Positions 12,081 to 21,460 of a DNA stretch of 64,000 nt are shown here, in pieces (position 1 is the stretch's first letter; every line of letters begins with the position of its first letter). The notes under the pieces were generated by a model. That model was not told where the DNA came from, did not search any database, and saw only the letters and a program-made list of their open reading frames with translations. A program made the position numbers and the translations under genes. Source of the stretch: Massariosphaeria phaeospora (taxonomy: Eukaryota; Ascomycota; Dothideomycetes; Pleosporales); the NCBI GenBank assembly GCA_011032825.1, contig JAADJZ010000033.1:124001-188000 (forward strand), in the 5' to 3' direction.

Positions 12081-13328
12081 TCAACCGTGGATATCAAGTC
12101 TCGGCCTCTTCCCCTCCCGATCATTCTCCTCGCCAAACCGCTTCCTGTCACCCAAAGGCTTCGCATTCGCCCCAGTAGCCCCTTCGCCATCCCTCCCACC
12201 GCGGCCATGTCCATCTGACCTGAACCGCTCGTCCAAGCCAGAGTCGTTCTTGTCCGGCCGCCCTTTCCAGAAGTCGTCCTTGTACTGGCCCCACTGGCCC
12301 GTGTCTTCCGTCTTCATGTCTCGGTACTTCGTCCTGCCCTTCTTGCCCAACTTGGTCATGTCCCGAATCTGCATGTACTCCGGCAGCACCTCGCGGTCCG
12401 TCGCATCTTCGAAGCGCGCGCTCATGAGCTTGCGCTGGTGGACACCGAGCTCCTTCATGTCTTCCTGGTAGAAGGCGCCTTTGTGGTGGTACTTCTGCAT
12501 GAACTGCATGTCGCCGCGCTCGCCGCGCTCTTCCTCCTGCTTCTTGAGGAACTCGCGGTCCTCGGCTTCGCGCTCGGCGGCGCTGAGGCCGCGGCGGCGT
12601 TCGAGTTGGGCGAGCTCGGCTTCCGCTTCCTCGATGGCGAGACGCTCGCGCTTTATCCGCTTGAGTTCGCGCAGTTTCCAGGCGGCGTATTCGGCTTTGG
12701 GGTCGACTCCGTCGGTGTCGTCGATGGCGTTGATGTCTTCTTCTTCCACATCGTCGTCCCAGTCCTTCTTGCCCATGGCCTTCTCTGCTGCTCGCTGCTC
12801 GACTTGGTCCTGTACCACGGCCCTTTGTTGCTCCTTCCGCCGCCGTTCGTCTTCCGCCGCGACTTCATCTGCCGTCTGCTCTGGCGCAATGATCTTGTTC
12901 CGCTGATTCTTCTTCAGAAACACAGGCCGTAGCAGCTTCGGAGCCTCATCCTCGCTACTCGATTCTTCTTCCGATGACTCTGCCTCTGCGTCGCTCCCAC
13001 TCCCACTCCCACTCGCGTTTTCGCTCTCACTGCCCGCTTTTGCCGATTCCGCCTCGCTCTCCGTTTCGAACTCGTTCTCTAGTTGCTTGCGCTCTGCGTC
13101 CGATTTCTGGCGCAAGGCAAGTTTCGATTTGAGGGCGGACTTGGGGAAGGACGATGCTAACGGCGCCGGCCTCGGTTTCATCCATGGCTTCGGCTTCACT
13201 TCTTCCTTCTCCGACTCGGAATCTTCGTCGCTGGAGGGCTCCTCGACTTCGGCGGCGCCAGGCTTTCCGGGGAAGTGCCGCACGCGCACCGGCTGCTCCG
13301 TCATCTTCTTGGTTCTTGGGGGCGGCAT
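12081..13328 (-). CDS. MFAP1-type spliceosomal protein
   Basis: MFAP1 homologues belong to the spliceosomal B complex and are needed for pre-mRNA splicing. The intronless frame encodes 415 aa. The N-terminal half is acidic and Ser/Glu-rich with long charged tracts (for example SSDEDSESEKEEVKPKP) and predicted coiled-coil stretches. The C-terminal half carries the conserved MFAP1 core: EYAAWKLRELKRIKRERLA, FMQKYHHKGAFYQEDMKELG, SARFEDATDREVLPEYMQIR and TKYRDMKTEDTGQWGQYKDD. The start codon at 13326-13328 precedes MPPPRTKKMTEQPVRVRHFP, a typical N-terminus. The gene is convergent with the Atg22-like gene. Confidence 0.94.
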   Translation of the reverse strand: MPPPRTKKMTEQPVRVRHFPGKPGAAEVEEPSSDEDSESEKEEVKPKPWMKPRPAPLASSFPKSALKSKLALRQKSDAERKQLENEFETESEAESAKAGSESENASGSGSGSDAEAESSEEESSSEDEAPKLLRPVFLKKNQRNKIIAPEQTADEVAAEDERRRKEQQRAVVQDQVEQRAAEKAMGKKDWDDDVEEEDINAIDDTDGVDPKAEYAAWKLRELKRIKRERLAIEEAEAELAQLERRRGLSAAEREAEDREFLKKQEEERGERGDMQFMQKYHHKGAFYQEDMKELGVHQRKLMSARFEDATDREVLPEYMQIRDMTKLGKKGRTKYRDMKTEDTGQWGQYKDDFWKGRPDKNDSGLDERFRSDGHGRGGRDGEGATGANAKPLGDRKRFGEENDREGKRPRLDIHG

Positions 13329-13755
13329 CGTGGCGGTAGAGTATTAAGGTTGTGCGGGGTTGTTTGGCGTTGAGTTGATGTGTGGGCAAAAAGTTGACGA
13401 TGGAGGTCGCGATTGCGATTGGGGTTTGCCGCGGCCCGACACTAGCGTCTTGGCACTCTACTCGCCGCCCGCGACTGATCGTTCGAGGTCATCCAGAGAA
13501 AGGTTTCACGAGCTCATAGCGGAACCTCACTTGGTTCCAGGTCGTCTACTCACTAACAATGCACTGGTCACTCACGCACAGAACAATACGGGCTTTCGTT
13601 CAGTCTTATTGCTACTAAAGATGATACAAGCGATCCTCTTCACAGCCTAGGAGTTTCTAGCAACCAGCAACTAGTAACTAGTCTACTTCTATCTTCCCAA
13701 AGACCTGCTGTGTCTGCCATAGTAGACGTTTTATGGAGGGAGTAGGGCCCTTCCT
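13329..13755. other. Intergenic region with a dispersed repeat
   Basis: This holds the MFAP1-type promoter and the 3' end of the RNA-ligase-like gene. Bases 13651-13740 resemble three segments around 53.5-55 kb (see the repeat entries); otherwise nothing is seen. Confidence 0.5.
13651..13740. repeat. Dispersed degenerate repeat, copy a
   Basis: It contains GTTTCTAGCAA, then TCTATCTTCCCAAAGACC and TGCTGTGTCTG, matching in order the segment at 54860-54970 and more weakly 53480-53565 and 53660-53760. It is non-coding and its class is unknown. Confidence 0.5.
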
Positions 13756-14802
13756 TCACTCCTCCGCTCGCTGACACCTCTCCCAGTACCAGGGCTTCGC
13801 AATAGCACTGATCTCGTACTTCAGCAACGTCGCCTCGATCTGATGCTCCTCAATGTAACCCTTCTCCTCCAGAAGAATGTCATCTTGAACCCACCTAAGG
13901 AACTTTCCAATCCCTTTCTTGTTCCTCTCATTCTCTTCCAAGATATCCCATCCCTGCTCTAACCTCTGCCCCGAACACCACGCTTTTGCTACCGTCGCAG
14001 CAGCCTCCCTCTTCTCCTCAGCGCCATCGGCAAGCTTCTTCGGCGCAGGCACGAAAGTGGGTTTGAACCGCCCACCTTTCGTCTTGAACCACAGATCTGC
14101 GTCCGAGAAATAGGGTTCGAGCTTCCAGACCAGGCCCTCGCCTTCGCCAAAGATACCAAAGCTTTCGGCGAAGGGACACCGCGCCGCAACTATCTCGGTA
14201 AGCTCTTCGAGGTTATCGATTGTTTTTTGCTGGTCTTCTGGGTATAGCGTCCTCCAGTAGACACCGCAGCGGGAAATGTTGTCGATTTGGTCTTTATAAG
14301 CCTCGATGTTTTCGTAGTCCGTGTCCCTGACCCATTGGCCGTTGATCTTCGTTGAAACGATGACGAACCGCTTCGAAAGCCTCGATATGCCGACGTCTTT
14401 CTGGATCCCTTGACCTATCCATTCGCCTGCGATGATGACGGGTTCGCTGCTGTTTGGAATCTGACCCGGATTCAGCTGTGCCCATCGCGCCATGTACTGG
14501 TCGCGTAGAGCCAGGATTGTGTCTGTCTTTTTACCCATCGCGGCTGCGAAACCTCCATTATCGGCAGTAGCTAGAAGGTTGACTTGATTGCGAGACTGGA
14601 ACACGATAGTATTGTCGCTGTGAACGACGATATCTGCGTGCGTTCCGTGGAGTTTGACGGTGCCCCTAATGACGATAGGGTCCAGCGTGATCTCTTGTTC
14701 GGGATGCTCGGGATCGCGCTTTTTGTGTTTCAGTGTCTTGACGACATCCTTGACGTGGGTTGTGATTTTGGGGTACAGCGTCGATTCGGTTGTGGTCGCC
14801 AT
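13756..14802 (-). CDS. RNA-ligase-fold protein (nucleotidyltransferase)
   Basis: Predicted ATP-dependent RNA-ligase superfamily protein, 348 aa, intronless. Motif I is VKLHGTHADIVV, in which the Lys of KLHG is the expected AMP-accepting residue. Motif III/IIIa-like sequence is VIIAGEWIGQGI. Motif IV is GEGLVWKLEP, and motif V is DLWFKTKGGRFK with its paired lysines. This order matches the RNA_ligase family (PF09414), from which the activity is inferred. The substrate is unknown; it is not the large tripartite fungal tRNA ligase, because no kinase or phosphodiesterase domain follows. The C-terminal about 100 residues are helical and charged and could be a family-specific extension. The ATG at 14800-14802 (MATTTESTLYPK) is the first ATG in frame. 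A 51-bp tandem duplication lies directly upstream. Confidence 0.85.
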   Translation of the reverse strand: MATTTESTLYPKITTHVKDVVKTLKHKKRDPEHPEQEITLDPIVIRGTVKLHGTHADIVVHSDNTIVFQSRNQVNLLATADNGGFAAAMGKKTDTILALRDQYMARWAQLNPGQIPNSSEPVIIAGEWIGQGIQKDVGISRLSKRFVIVSTKINGQWVRDTDYENIEAYKDQIDNISRCGVYWRTLYPEDQQKTIDNLEELTEIVAARCPFAESFGIFGEGEGLVWKLEPYFSDADLWFKTKGGRFKPTFVPAPKKLADGAEEKREAAATVAKAWCSGQRLEQGWDILEENERNKKGIGKFLRWVQDDILLEEKGYIEEHQIEATLLKYEISAIAKPWYWERCQRAEE

Positions 14803-14820
14803 GGTGGTGGTGTTGGATTG

Positions 14821-14922
14821 AATAAACAAGGCTTGGCTATGAGCTGGAAAACTTTCGGTGGTGTTGTATTAAATAAATAAGGCTAGGCTATGAGCTTGCG
14901 AAAACTGTCGGTGGTGTTGTAT
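14821..14922. repeat. 51-bp tandem duplication upstream of RNA-ligase-like gene
   Basis: Two imperfect copies abut, starting AATAAACAAGGCTTGGCTAT at 14821 and AATAAATAAGGCTAGGCTAT at 14872. Both end in CGGTGGTGTTGTAT. They sit about 20 bp upstream of the ATG, so one copy may be 5' untranslated and the other promoter. Confidence 0.8.
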
Positions 14923-15342
14923 GAGTTATAGACGAGGCGAGCGGATGGAAGACTCTATTGGGGAGGGAGTCAGCTGTCACGCCTTCACCACCTGGTGAGT
15001 CACACCTCCCGGAAGTTGTTCGAAGTTCTACAATACGGGAAATCGCTCCAGTGACGATAATCCAAGCAGGTACGTATCTAGATGCTGCGAAAGAAGCGAA
15101 GACTTTGTAGGAGTCATTTTGAGTCATCTTGACGGGCCATAGTTCTGCGAGTGTGCTCCACAAAACGAACCACCTACTCAGCTCACGCTGAAAACAAATG
15201 AGCCTCTCTTGACATGAACTCGCGACAGATTTTATATTCTTGATCTTGGTAATCTCATGAGATGGTTCAGAGAAAGCTAGGTAGTCATTCTGACCGCAGG
15301 TAGTCATTCTGACCGCATTCTTCGAGTTTGGTAAGCAGTAAC
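14923..15342. other. Intergenic region left of the transposons
   Basis: Upstream region of the RNA-ligase-like gene. It contains a perfect tandem 19-mer at 15280-15317 (GGTAGTCATTCTGACCGCA twice), 25 bp from the transposon end. No gene is seen. Confidence 0.5.
15280..15317. repeat. Perfect 19-bp tandem duplication
   Basis: GGTAGTCATTCTGACCGCA occurs at 15280-15298 and again at 15299-15317 with no mismatch. It lies just outside the left end of the first transposon. Confidence 0.9.
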
Positions 15343-17456
15343 TACCGTGTCCGTGCACCCAATGCACGGATTCAGCCAATGCACGCCGAACACCATAAAC
15401 GCTCTATTAGAAATAAGGCTGTAGAGCCACCCACAATTAATATTATCACGAGATATTCTAGAAGAGTACTATATTGATACTTGCGATCAACTTGTGCTAC
15501 TTATATTTATCTGGAAGCTTGACGTTGCGGCCGCGACGCGTTAGGATAGCTGGGGCAGCAGATACGCCCTCTGAGGCCTCCGCAGCATCTCTAGTATCAA
15601 CGCTACGTTTGTAACGCTTTTTGCTCTGTAGAGATAGCTGCGAAGCCTTTCTCTTACCCTTTTGTAAAAATTGTAGAGCTTTTGTAGCGTCGCGAGCCTC
15701 CTTCTGGCGAGCGCGTTCTGCTGCCTTTTCTGCCTTCTCCTTCTCCTTCGCTACCTTAGCTGCCTCCCGCGCTACACGCTTCTCCTCTGCAATTTTCTCC
15801 TTGTACAGCTTAGCTGCCTTCCTTAGCTCTGCTGTCTCTGCTTTTTGAAGTTGCTGCTCCTGATTTTCCTGCTCCTTGATTGACTGACGAACACGTGCCT
15901 CCCTTACCTTCCTTGGTGACCAGAAGATAGCCCCACCATGATACTCCTGGCGCTGTTGAAGGTCTAGAGCTTTGCTCTTCTTCTTACGCTTCTTCTTAAT
16001 AGATAGAGCCTGCTTAAGACCATCTATCTCATGCTTAAGTAGGTCATTTTGGATAGATTGGTGGTGGAGCGATTGACGAAGCTTCTGTGTATTCTTACTA
16101 CTCTGATCACTTGCTACAGAGCGTACAAGCCTATCTATATTTCTCCAATCATGATCGCTAAGTGATGATAAGGAGTTTTCTCTTGATTCTTGAGTTTTGG
16201 TGAATCTATCAAGGATAGGATTAGGATTAGGAGGTGATATGCCTGTTGCTCTAAAAGAGCTAAGGATTGTTGATTCCTTAAAGGAGGTCTCCCACGCCTT
16301 CCAGAATAGTGGGAAGAAGTCGCCTTTAGTGATAGAAAGGAGACCTTGGCTTGTTTGAAGGTAGTTTGATAGTTCTACTAAGTAGGCAGTTGATAGAGGC
16401 TTGAACATCGCTACATCGAGTGGCTGAAGCGTATGAGTCGAATGAGGAGGTAGGATAGCAAGGAGAATCTTGTTCTGATCACAGTAGTTGATAAAATCCA
16501 TAGTGATATGGGATCCGTGGCCATCTAGGATCAGGAGTCGATAGGATCGTCGAGTCTTCTCTCTTGTACAGCGATCAAACACCTGCTCAAGCCAGGCAAG
16601 TCCAATATCGTTGTTCGTCCAGCCAGATGGTGATGAGGTGATAAAGACTGGGTGTTCTCCTGCCTGGATATCGTCTACCCAGCTTGATTGAATGCCCTTG
16701 TTGGCAGCTTCATAGATAAGGCTTGGAGGCAGAGCAGATCCATCAGCGCATATACATGCTAGGAGCGTAATCCATGCACGATTTCCATCCTGGATTGATG
16801 CTCTAACCTCCTTCTTCTCCCACATTCGTCTACTAAATATCCTCTTTGATCTACCAATAATGCCGATTAGGAAGCCTTTCTCGTCCATATTGTAGGTATG
16901 ACGAGGATCTATCTGATATTGCTCAATCTTGCTGTGTAGAAGATGAAAGTAGAGGCGATATTTATCCTCTGAATCAGCTTTGTGGCGATTGCTGTCCATG
17001 CCGACTGTCCATTGTGATATGAGATGAATGCTGTGTCGGTTGATAAAGCGGGTAACCTAGCTCTCGCTGACTAGCTCCTTAGCTATTGTTGATGCGAAAT
17101 TTCGTATCATCTCTCTTGTAGGAGGTATATGTCTCTCTGTAAGTCCTTTGATATATCGCACAAGCTCCTGCTCTTGCTGTAGGTTGAGCTTTTGTTGATT
17201 GTTTGCAGTAGCTGCACGCGACGCTGTAACACCTCGGTGTCTTCGCGATAGTGTACTGCGATCGACACCACGTCTAGTAGCAATTTCTGTATATGAGAAA
17301 TCTTCTCCTGGCTCTCGCGATTCGATTTCATCAATTGCAGCCTGAATAGGGTCCATAGTGGTGGAGTTGTCGCGTGTTGAAGATTAGGGAGTTTTGACGT
17401 GTTTGGTGTTCGGCGTGCATTGGCTGAATCCGTGCATTGGGTGCACGGACACGGTA
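15343..17456 (-). mobile_element. Fot1/pogo-type DNA transposon, element 1
   Basis: Tc1/mariner-superfamily element with perfect inverted ends. Bases 15343-15395, starting TACCGTGTCCGTGC, are repeated in inverse at 17404-17456 without mismatch (53 bp including the TA). Each end begins with the TA target dinucleotide that this group duplicates, so the element proper is 15345-17454 (2110 bp). One transposase gene fills it on minus. Identical ends suggest a fairly recent insertion. Its right TA (17455-17456) is also the left TA of element 2. Confidence 0.92.
15497..17356 (-). pseudogene. Fot1/pogo transposase, one in-frame TAG
   Basis: DDE-superfamily transposase of about 619 residues. An N-terminal psq/CENP-B-type helix-turn-helix is visible (YTEIATRRGVDRSTLSRRHR), followed by a second DNA-binding segment (LTERHIPPTREMIRNFASTI). 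The catalytic acidic residues lie in YNMDEKGFLIG, LLILDGHGSHI and LQPLDVAMFKPLS (DDD type). The C-terminus is Lys/Ala/Glu-rich and coiled-coil-like, ending RRGRNVKLPDKYK. The frame is open except for TAG at 17057-17059 after ELVSES, where relatives have Trp before VTRF. TGG to TAG would be a CpA-to-TpA change. The next in-frame Met is at 16999, so a protein lacking the DNA-binding region could still be made. Non-autonomous status is inferred. Confidence 0.88.
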
Positions 17457-19559
17457 CCGTGTTGGCGCGCGTGCCGACCGCCGAACTTCAATCGACGCCA
17501 CTGACACCCCAACTTCAACACGCGATAACTCCACCACCATGACCCCAGTTGAAGAAGCAATTGCAGCAATTAAATCGCGCGCTCTAGGAGATGATCTTGT
17601 ATACTAGGAGTATGCTGACTAGTATAGCGTAGATCGAGTTACGTTGGCGCAAAGACACCAAGGCCGTCAGGGCTTAAGAACAGCCAAAATCTTCGACCAG
17701 AAGAAACTCACGCTACAACAAGAGGAGGAGCTTGTACTCTACATTAGAGACTTGACTAAGCGTAGGCTACCACCTAATCGAGCCATGATACAAAATTTTG
17801 CCTCTACGATAGCTCACGAACGCGTTTCTTTGGCCTAGGTGACGCGCTTCAAGCACCGCCACGAGGACGAGCTCATCTCAAAATACACCACCGCTATGGA
17901 CGCTACGCGCCACACAGCTGACTCATATATCAAGTACAAGCTATACTTTGACCTGCTACACAGCAAGATGGAGGAGCATGAGATTCTGCCCGAGAATAGC
18001 TACAATATGGACGAAAAAAGCTTCATGATAGGTGTAATCGGACGATCGAAAAGGACCTTCACAAGGGCCCAATGGGAGAAGCGTGAGGTTACTGCAGCCC
18101 TCCAAGATGGCTCACGTACCTGGATAACAACTGTCGCTGCAGTTTGCGCTGATGGGACTGCGCTGCCGCCTAGCCTAATCTACGAGTCTGCAAACTGTAC
18201 TCTACAATCGTCATAGGTAGCTAATATCAAGCCCAGCGTACACGACGTTTTTGTGGCTTCAACACTATCTGGATGGACGAATAATGACGTAGGATTGGCC
18301 TAGTTAGAGCAGGTTTTCAACCGCTGCACGAAGAAAAAAGCGCGGCATAAAAAAAGCTGGCGCTTACTTATTCTCGACGGCCACAGCAGCCACCTTACGA
18401 AGGACTTTTTACACTACTACTTTACTTACAAGATCTATGTTGCTGTATTTTCACTTTACAGTACTTATACGCTGCAGCTGCTAGATGTAGTTTGCTTTAG
18501 GCCGCTAAGTAAAGTTTACTCTAAAAAGCTTGCAGAACACACCTAGCGCAGCCAAGGGCTAGTCCTAATCAAGAAAAGCAACTTCTTTTTGTTGTTTTGG
18601 GACGCCTAGCAGGCAAGCTTTAAGAAGCAAACAATTTTGCAGTTTTTTGCTGCTACTAGTATATGGCCTATGAATTAAGAGAGAGTTATAAAGCGCTTCT
18701 CGCCAAAGCTTCTAAACAAGCTAGCAAACAAGCCTAGCTTTACCTAGCGTGAAGCCAATTGTCTCTTACGAGCAGCAGCTAATACGTCGTTGTCTAATCT
18801 CAAACAAGAGTCTATAATCTACCACCTAGCCAACTAAAACGAGCTTCTTACTAATAAGAATAAAGGCCTACGCGAGGCTCTTACTACTAAAAAGAAGCAC
18901 AATAAAAAGAGCAAGGTCTTTAACTTGCAGCAGAGAAAGGAGTATTATAGTAGAGCTGTGTTCTAGTTACTGCGTAAGATGGCTAAGAGTAAAGCACGTA
19001 AGCGCACCGTGCGCACGAACAAGCAACTAGCTAAAGAGGAGAAACTTTAAAAAGCTTAGATAAAGCAGCTCTAAGCTGCTAACGCTTTATACAACAAGAA
19101 GCTTAAAGAGGAGAAGCGTGTAGCAACTGCCAACTGCAGCAAAGCGAGAAGAGCGTAAGAAAGAGAAAGCAAAAAAGGCAGCTTCTAGGGCAGCTCAAAA
19201 GACGCTCTAAAACACTTAGAAACCTATCTAAACTTCCTAAACGGGTAAGCGCAAAGCCTTGGCTACAACTACTCTAAAGGCAAAGCAACAGAAGCGTTCT
19301 AGTGCTGCTGCAGCACCTGCTAAAGTCGTACCTGCTGTTCTAGCCAAGGTTGCCCGCAGCGGCCGCGCTGTCAAGCTGCCAACTAGATACACATAATCTA
19401 AGTAGTACAAATTGTTTATTATAATCAATATATCAATCTACCAAAAAATCTCGCAATAATAGCTATTGCTGCTGTTGTTACATCCTCATGTTTGTGGTGG
19501 TGATAATCTCGATAGGGCGATCGTCACGCGTTCCGGTCGGCACGTGCGCCAACACGGTA
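17455..19559 (+). mobile_element. Fot1/pogo-type DNA transposon, element 2 (decayed)
   Basis: A second, related element lies head to head with element 1. Inverted ends: 17455-17480 (TACCGTGTTGGCGCGCGTGC) and 19534-19559, about 26 bp with one mismatch, each with TA. The element proper is 17457-19557 (2101 bp). Its ends share only the first few bases with element 1, so it is a different family. The transposase reads on plus and is heavily mutated. Element 1 probably inserted into this element's flanking TA, since element 1 is better preserved (inference). Confidence 0.9.
17539..19396 (+). pseudogene. Fot1/pogo transposase, multiply disrupted
   Basis: Homologue of the element 1 transposase from an ATG at 17539 (MTPVEEAIAAIKSRALGDDL) to a C-terminus reading ARVARSGRAVKLPTRYT near 19396. 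In-frame stops lie at 17605, 17620, 17836, 18214, 18301, 18544 and 18607 (all TAG) and 18676 (TAA); more follow, with at least one frame change. The stops at 17836, 18214, 18301 and 18607 fall where element 1 or the family has Trp; 17605 and 17620 may derive from CAG. The segment matching PPHSTHTLQPLD in element 1 reads FSLYSTYTLQLLD, with Pro-to-Leu and His-to-Tyr changes as expected from C-to-T. The three catalytic Asp positions survive (NMDEKS, ILDGHSSH, LLDVV). It cannot encode a full transposase. Confidence 0.9.
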
Positions 19560-20167
19560 CCGTAAGCGAACGCGCTAATATTCTGATGCCAGCCTACCTC
19601 AGTGCCTGACATCACACCAGTAACACCACCCGTAGACATAACCCCCGGACATGTCTCTCGGCCCTTTACAGCTACTCGGCTCATCTCGCGTATCCTCTCA
19701 CTGTGCCCGACAAGCCATCGCTGTCCGCATTCCCGATAGCATGCGGTGCGGGTTTGAGAAGCTACCCTGATGCGCACCCAGATACTATATGTCTACCCTT
19801 ACTACTACAAGCCCTACTTCTCAATTTGAAAGAAAAGATCTGTTATGCCCTCCTTTCCATTTGGTAATGCACAGGGAGAATCCATTCGTCGCCTTTCCAG
19901 AGTCTGGAATCGGTAGCAGCATCTCGGACCTATATTAAAATCGAGGTGTGGTTCTTACACTAAGTAGGTGTACTACGCCGGTTCAACAAACAGACATTTG
20001 CGGTGCTCTATATAGTACAGATAATTCCAACACGGCCTGGGAGCCTTGCTGTAAGCGGCATAAAGTCCTACTGTGTCTAGCACAGTAGCTAACAAGCCAA
20101 CATATCATGCAAACAGCAACATACACTGATAGTTGGGTATAATCCAGTCCCTTACAAAACTTATCCG
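19560..20167. other. Intergenic region right of the transposons
   Basis: About 600 bp between element 2 and the 3' end of the FAD monooxygenase gene. No recognisable gene, repeat or RNA is seen. Confidence 0.5.
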
Positions 20168-21460
20168 CTACCACCCGTACTCGGGCAACTGCCATCCCTC
20201 TTTCGACCACCCCGCAAGCCCACCTAGTATCTTCGCCACGTTCGTCCAATACGCAAACCGCAGCACAGTGCGCAGCAGGCCAACGCCCAGCTTGGTCTGC
20301 GGATTCGCCCACTGTGGAAACGGCGAAAACGCCTCCGGGGTCCCTTGCTCCTTGTCGACGTACGGCTTGAAGACATCCTCATACCGCTTCAACGCCGCCA
20401 CGATGTCTGCGGAGTCGTGTGAAGGCGCCTTTGCCAGCTCGCCTGCGATGACGTACGCGCCGGCCATGGCCAGAGAAGTGCCTACGCCCATGGTGCAATG
20501 GGCCGAGTCGCCCAAGAGGGCACATCTCCCGTGGACGTATGTCTGAGTCTTCACGAGTGCGACGTTCTGCATGTAGAGGTCGTCTGCCCCGTCCATGGCG
20601 TCTAAGAAACGTGCGCTCTGCCACCCGACATCGCGGAACCGGTCGCGCAAGAACGTCTTCTGGGCAGCAACGCCCTGGGAAAGCACCTCTTCCAGTTCGG
20701 GAACGCGCTCTTTCTTCGCGTTGGTAATCGACAGGTAGACGCCCATTGTCTTCTTGGTGCGATGTGGTCTGAGGTGGACCGCCAATCCACCCTCAGTATG
20801 GTACCAGCACCATAGATCCGAATCCTGCTCCACGCGCGGAACCGTAAAGTACGCAATGTACATGCCAGATGGCTTGACACACTCTTGCGTCACGGCGTCT
20901 CCGAAAATCAGGGATCGGGTCGTTGAATACGCGCCATCGGCTGCAATGACGACGTCGAACTTTTGCGCCTCGAGTTTCCCGTTCGTAAATTCCACTGTCA
21001 CGCCATCGTCCTGCTCTTCCAGCGACCGGATAATTTCGCCACACACGAGCCGCACGTGTGGTTGCTGGCCCTCTGGAACAGCTTCTTCGAGCTGCTCGAG
21101 TAGCAAGCCCGCCAGCTCGCCGCGCAGGATTTCATACTCGCTCGTGGCGCTCTGATTCTCGGCATCGCCGCTCATGTCAAATCGTGCAATGGTGCCGCCA
21201 TTGCTATCGACGATTTCAAGACCTGTTTCGGTGGTGTGCCGCTCTTTGATTGCTGACTCGAGGCCGAGCCGGCGAATCACTTGGACGCCAGGGCCGCGGA
21301 TGTCGACGGCTTGGCCGGTGGTGCGCGGGCGAGGAGAGCGCTCAAGAAGTGTGATTCTAGGTTTGGGGGTGAAGGATGCAAAGCGCGAGGCTACAAGAGC
21401 GAGAGAGGAACCTGCGACACCAGCGCCGGATATTAGGATCTCGAGCGGCTTCTGGGCCAT
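20168..21460 (-). CDS. FAD-dependent monooxygenase (PHBH/TetX-like)
   Basis: Group A flavoprotein monooxygenase of 430 aa, intronless. The Rossmann FAD-binding motif is at the N-terminus (ILISGAGVAGSSLALVAS), with an acidic residue ending the second strand (ITLLER). The conserved DG motif is FDVVIAADGAYSTTR, and the second FAD contact is CALLGDSAHCTMGVGTSLAM. The active-site Arg region VDIRGPGVQVIRRLGL resembles TetX-like and aromatic hydroxylase relatives. No signal peptide is seen; the last about 40 residues are hydrophobic and aromatic. The substrate cannot be assigned. The neighbouring tryptophan-cleaving dioxygenase on the same strand is suggestive, but no pathway link is shown. Confidence 0.9.
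   Translation of the reverse strand: MAQKPLEILISGAGVAGSSLALVASRFASFTPKPRITLLERSPRPRTTGQAVDIRGPGVQVIRRLGLESAIKERHTTETGLEIVDSNGGTIARFDMSGDAENQSATSEYEILRGELAGLLLEQLEEAVPEGQQPHVRLVCGEIIRSLEEQDDGVTVEFTNGKLEAQKFDVVIAADGAYSTTRSLIFGDAVTQECVKPSGMYIAYFTVPRVEQDSDLWCWYHTEGGLAVHLRPHRTKKTMGVYLSITNAKKERVPELEEVLSQGVAAQKTFLRDRFRDVGWQSARFLDAMDGADDLYMQNVALVKTQTYVHGRCALLGDSAHCTMGVGTSLAMAGAYVIAGELAKAPSHDSADIVAALKRYEDVFKPYVDKEQGTPEAFSPFPQWANPQTKLGVGLLRTVLRFAYWTNVAKILGGLAGWSKEGWQLPEYGW

Noticed and set aside
12438..12932. 164-codon hydrophobic frame opposite the MFAP1-type gene
   Set aside because: The Leu/Val-rich product mirrors the Glu/Lys-rich coding strand; the MFAP1 core is unmistakable on minus.
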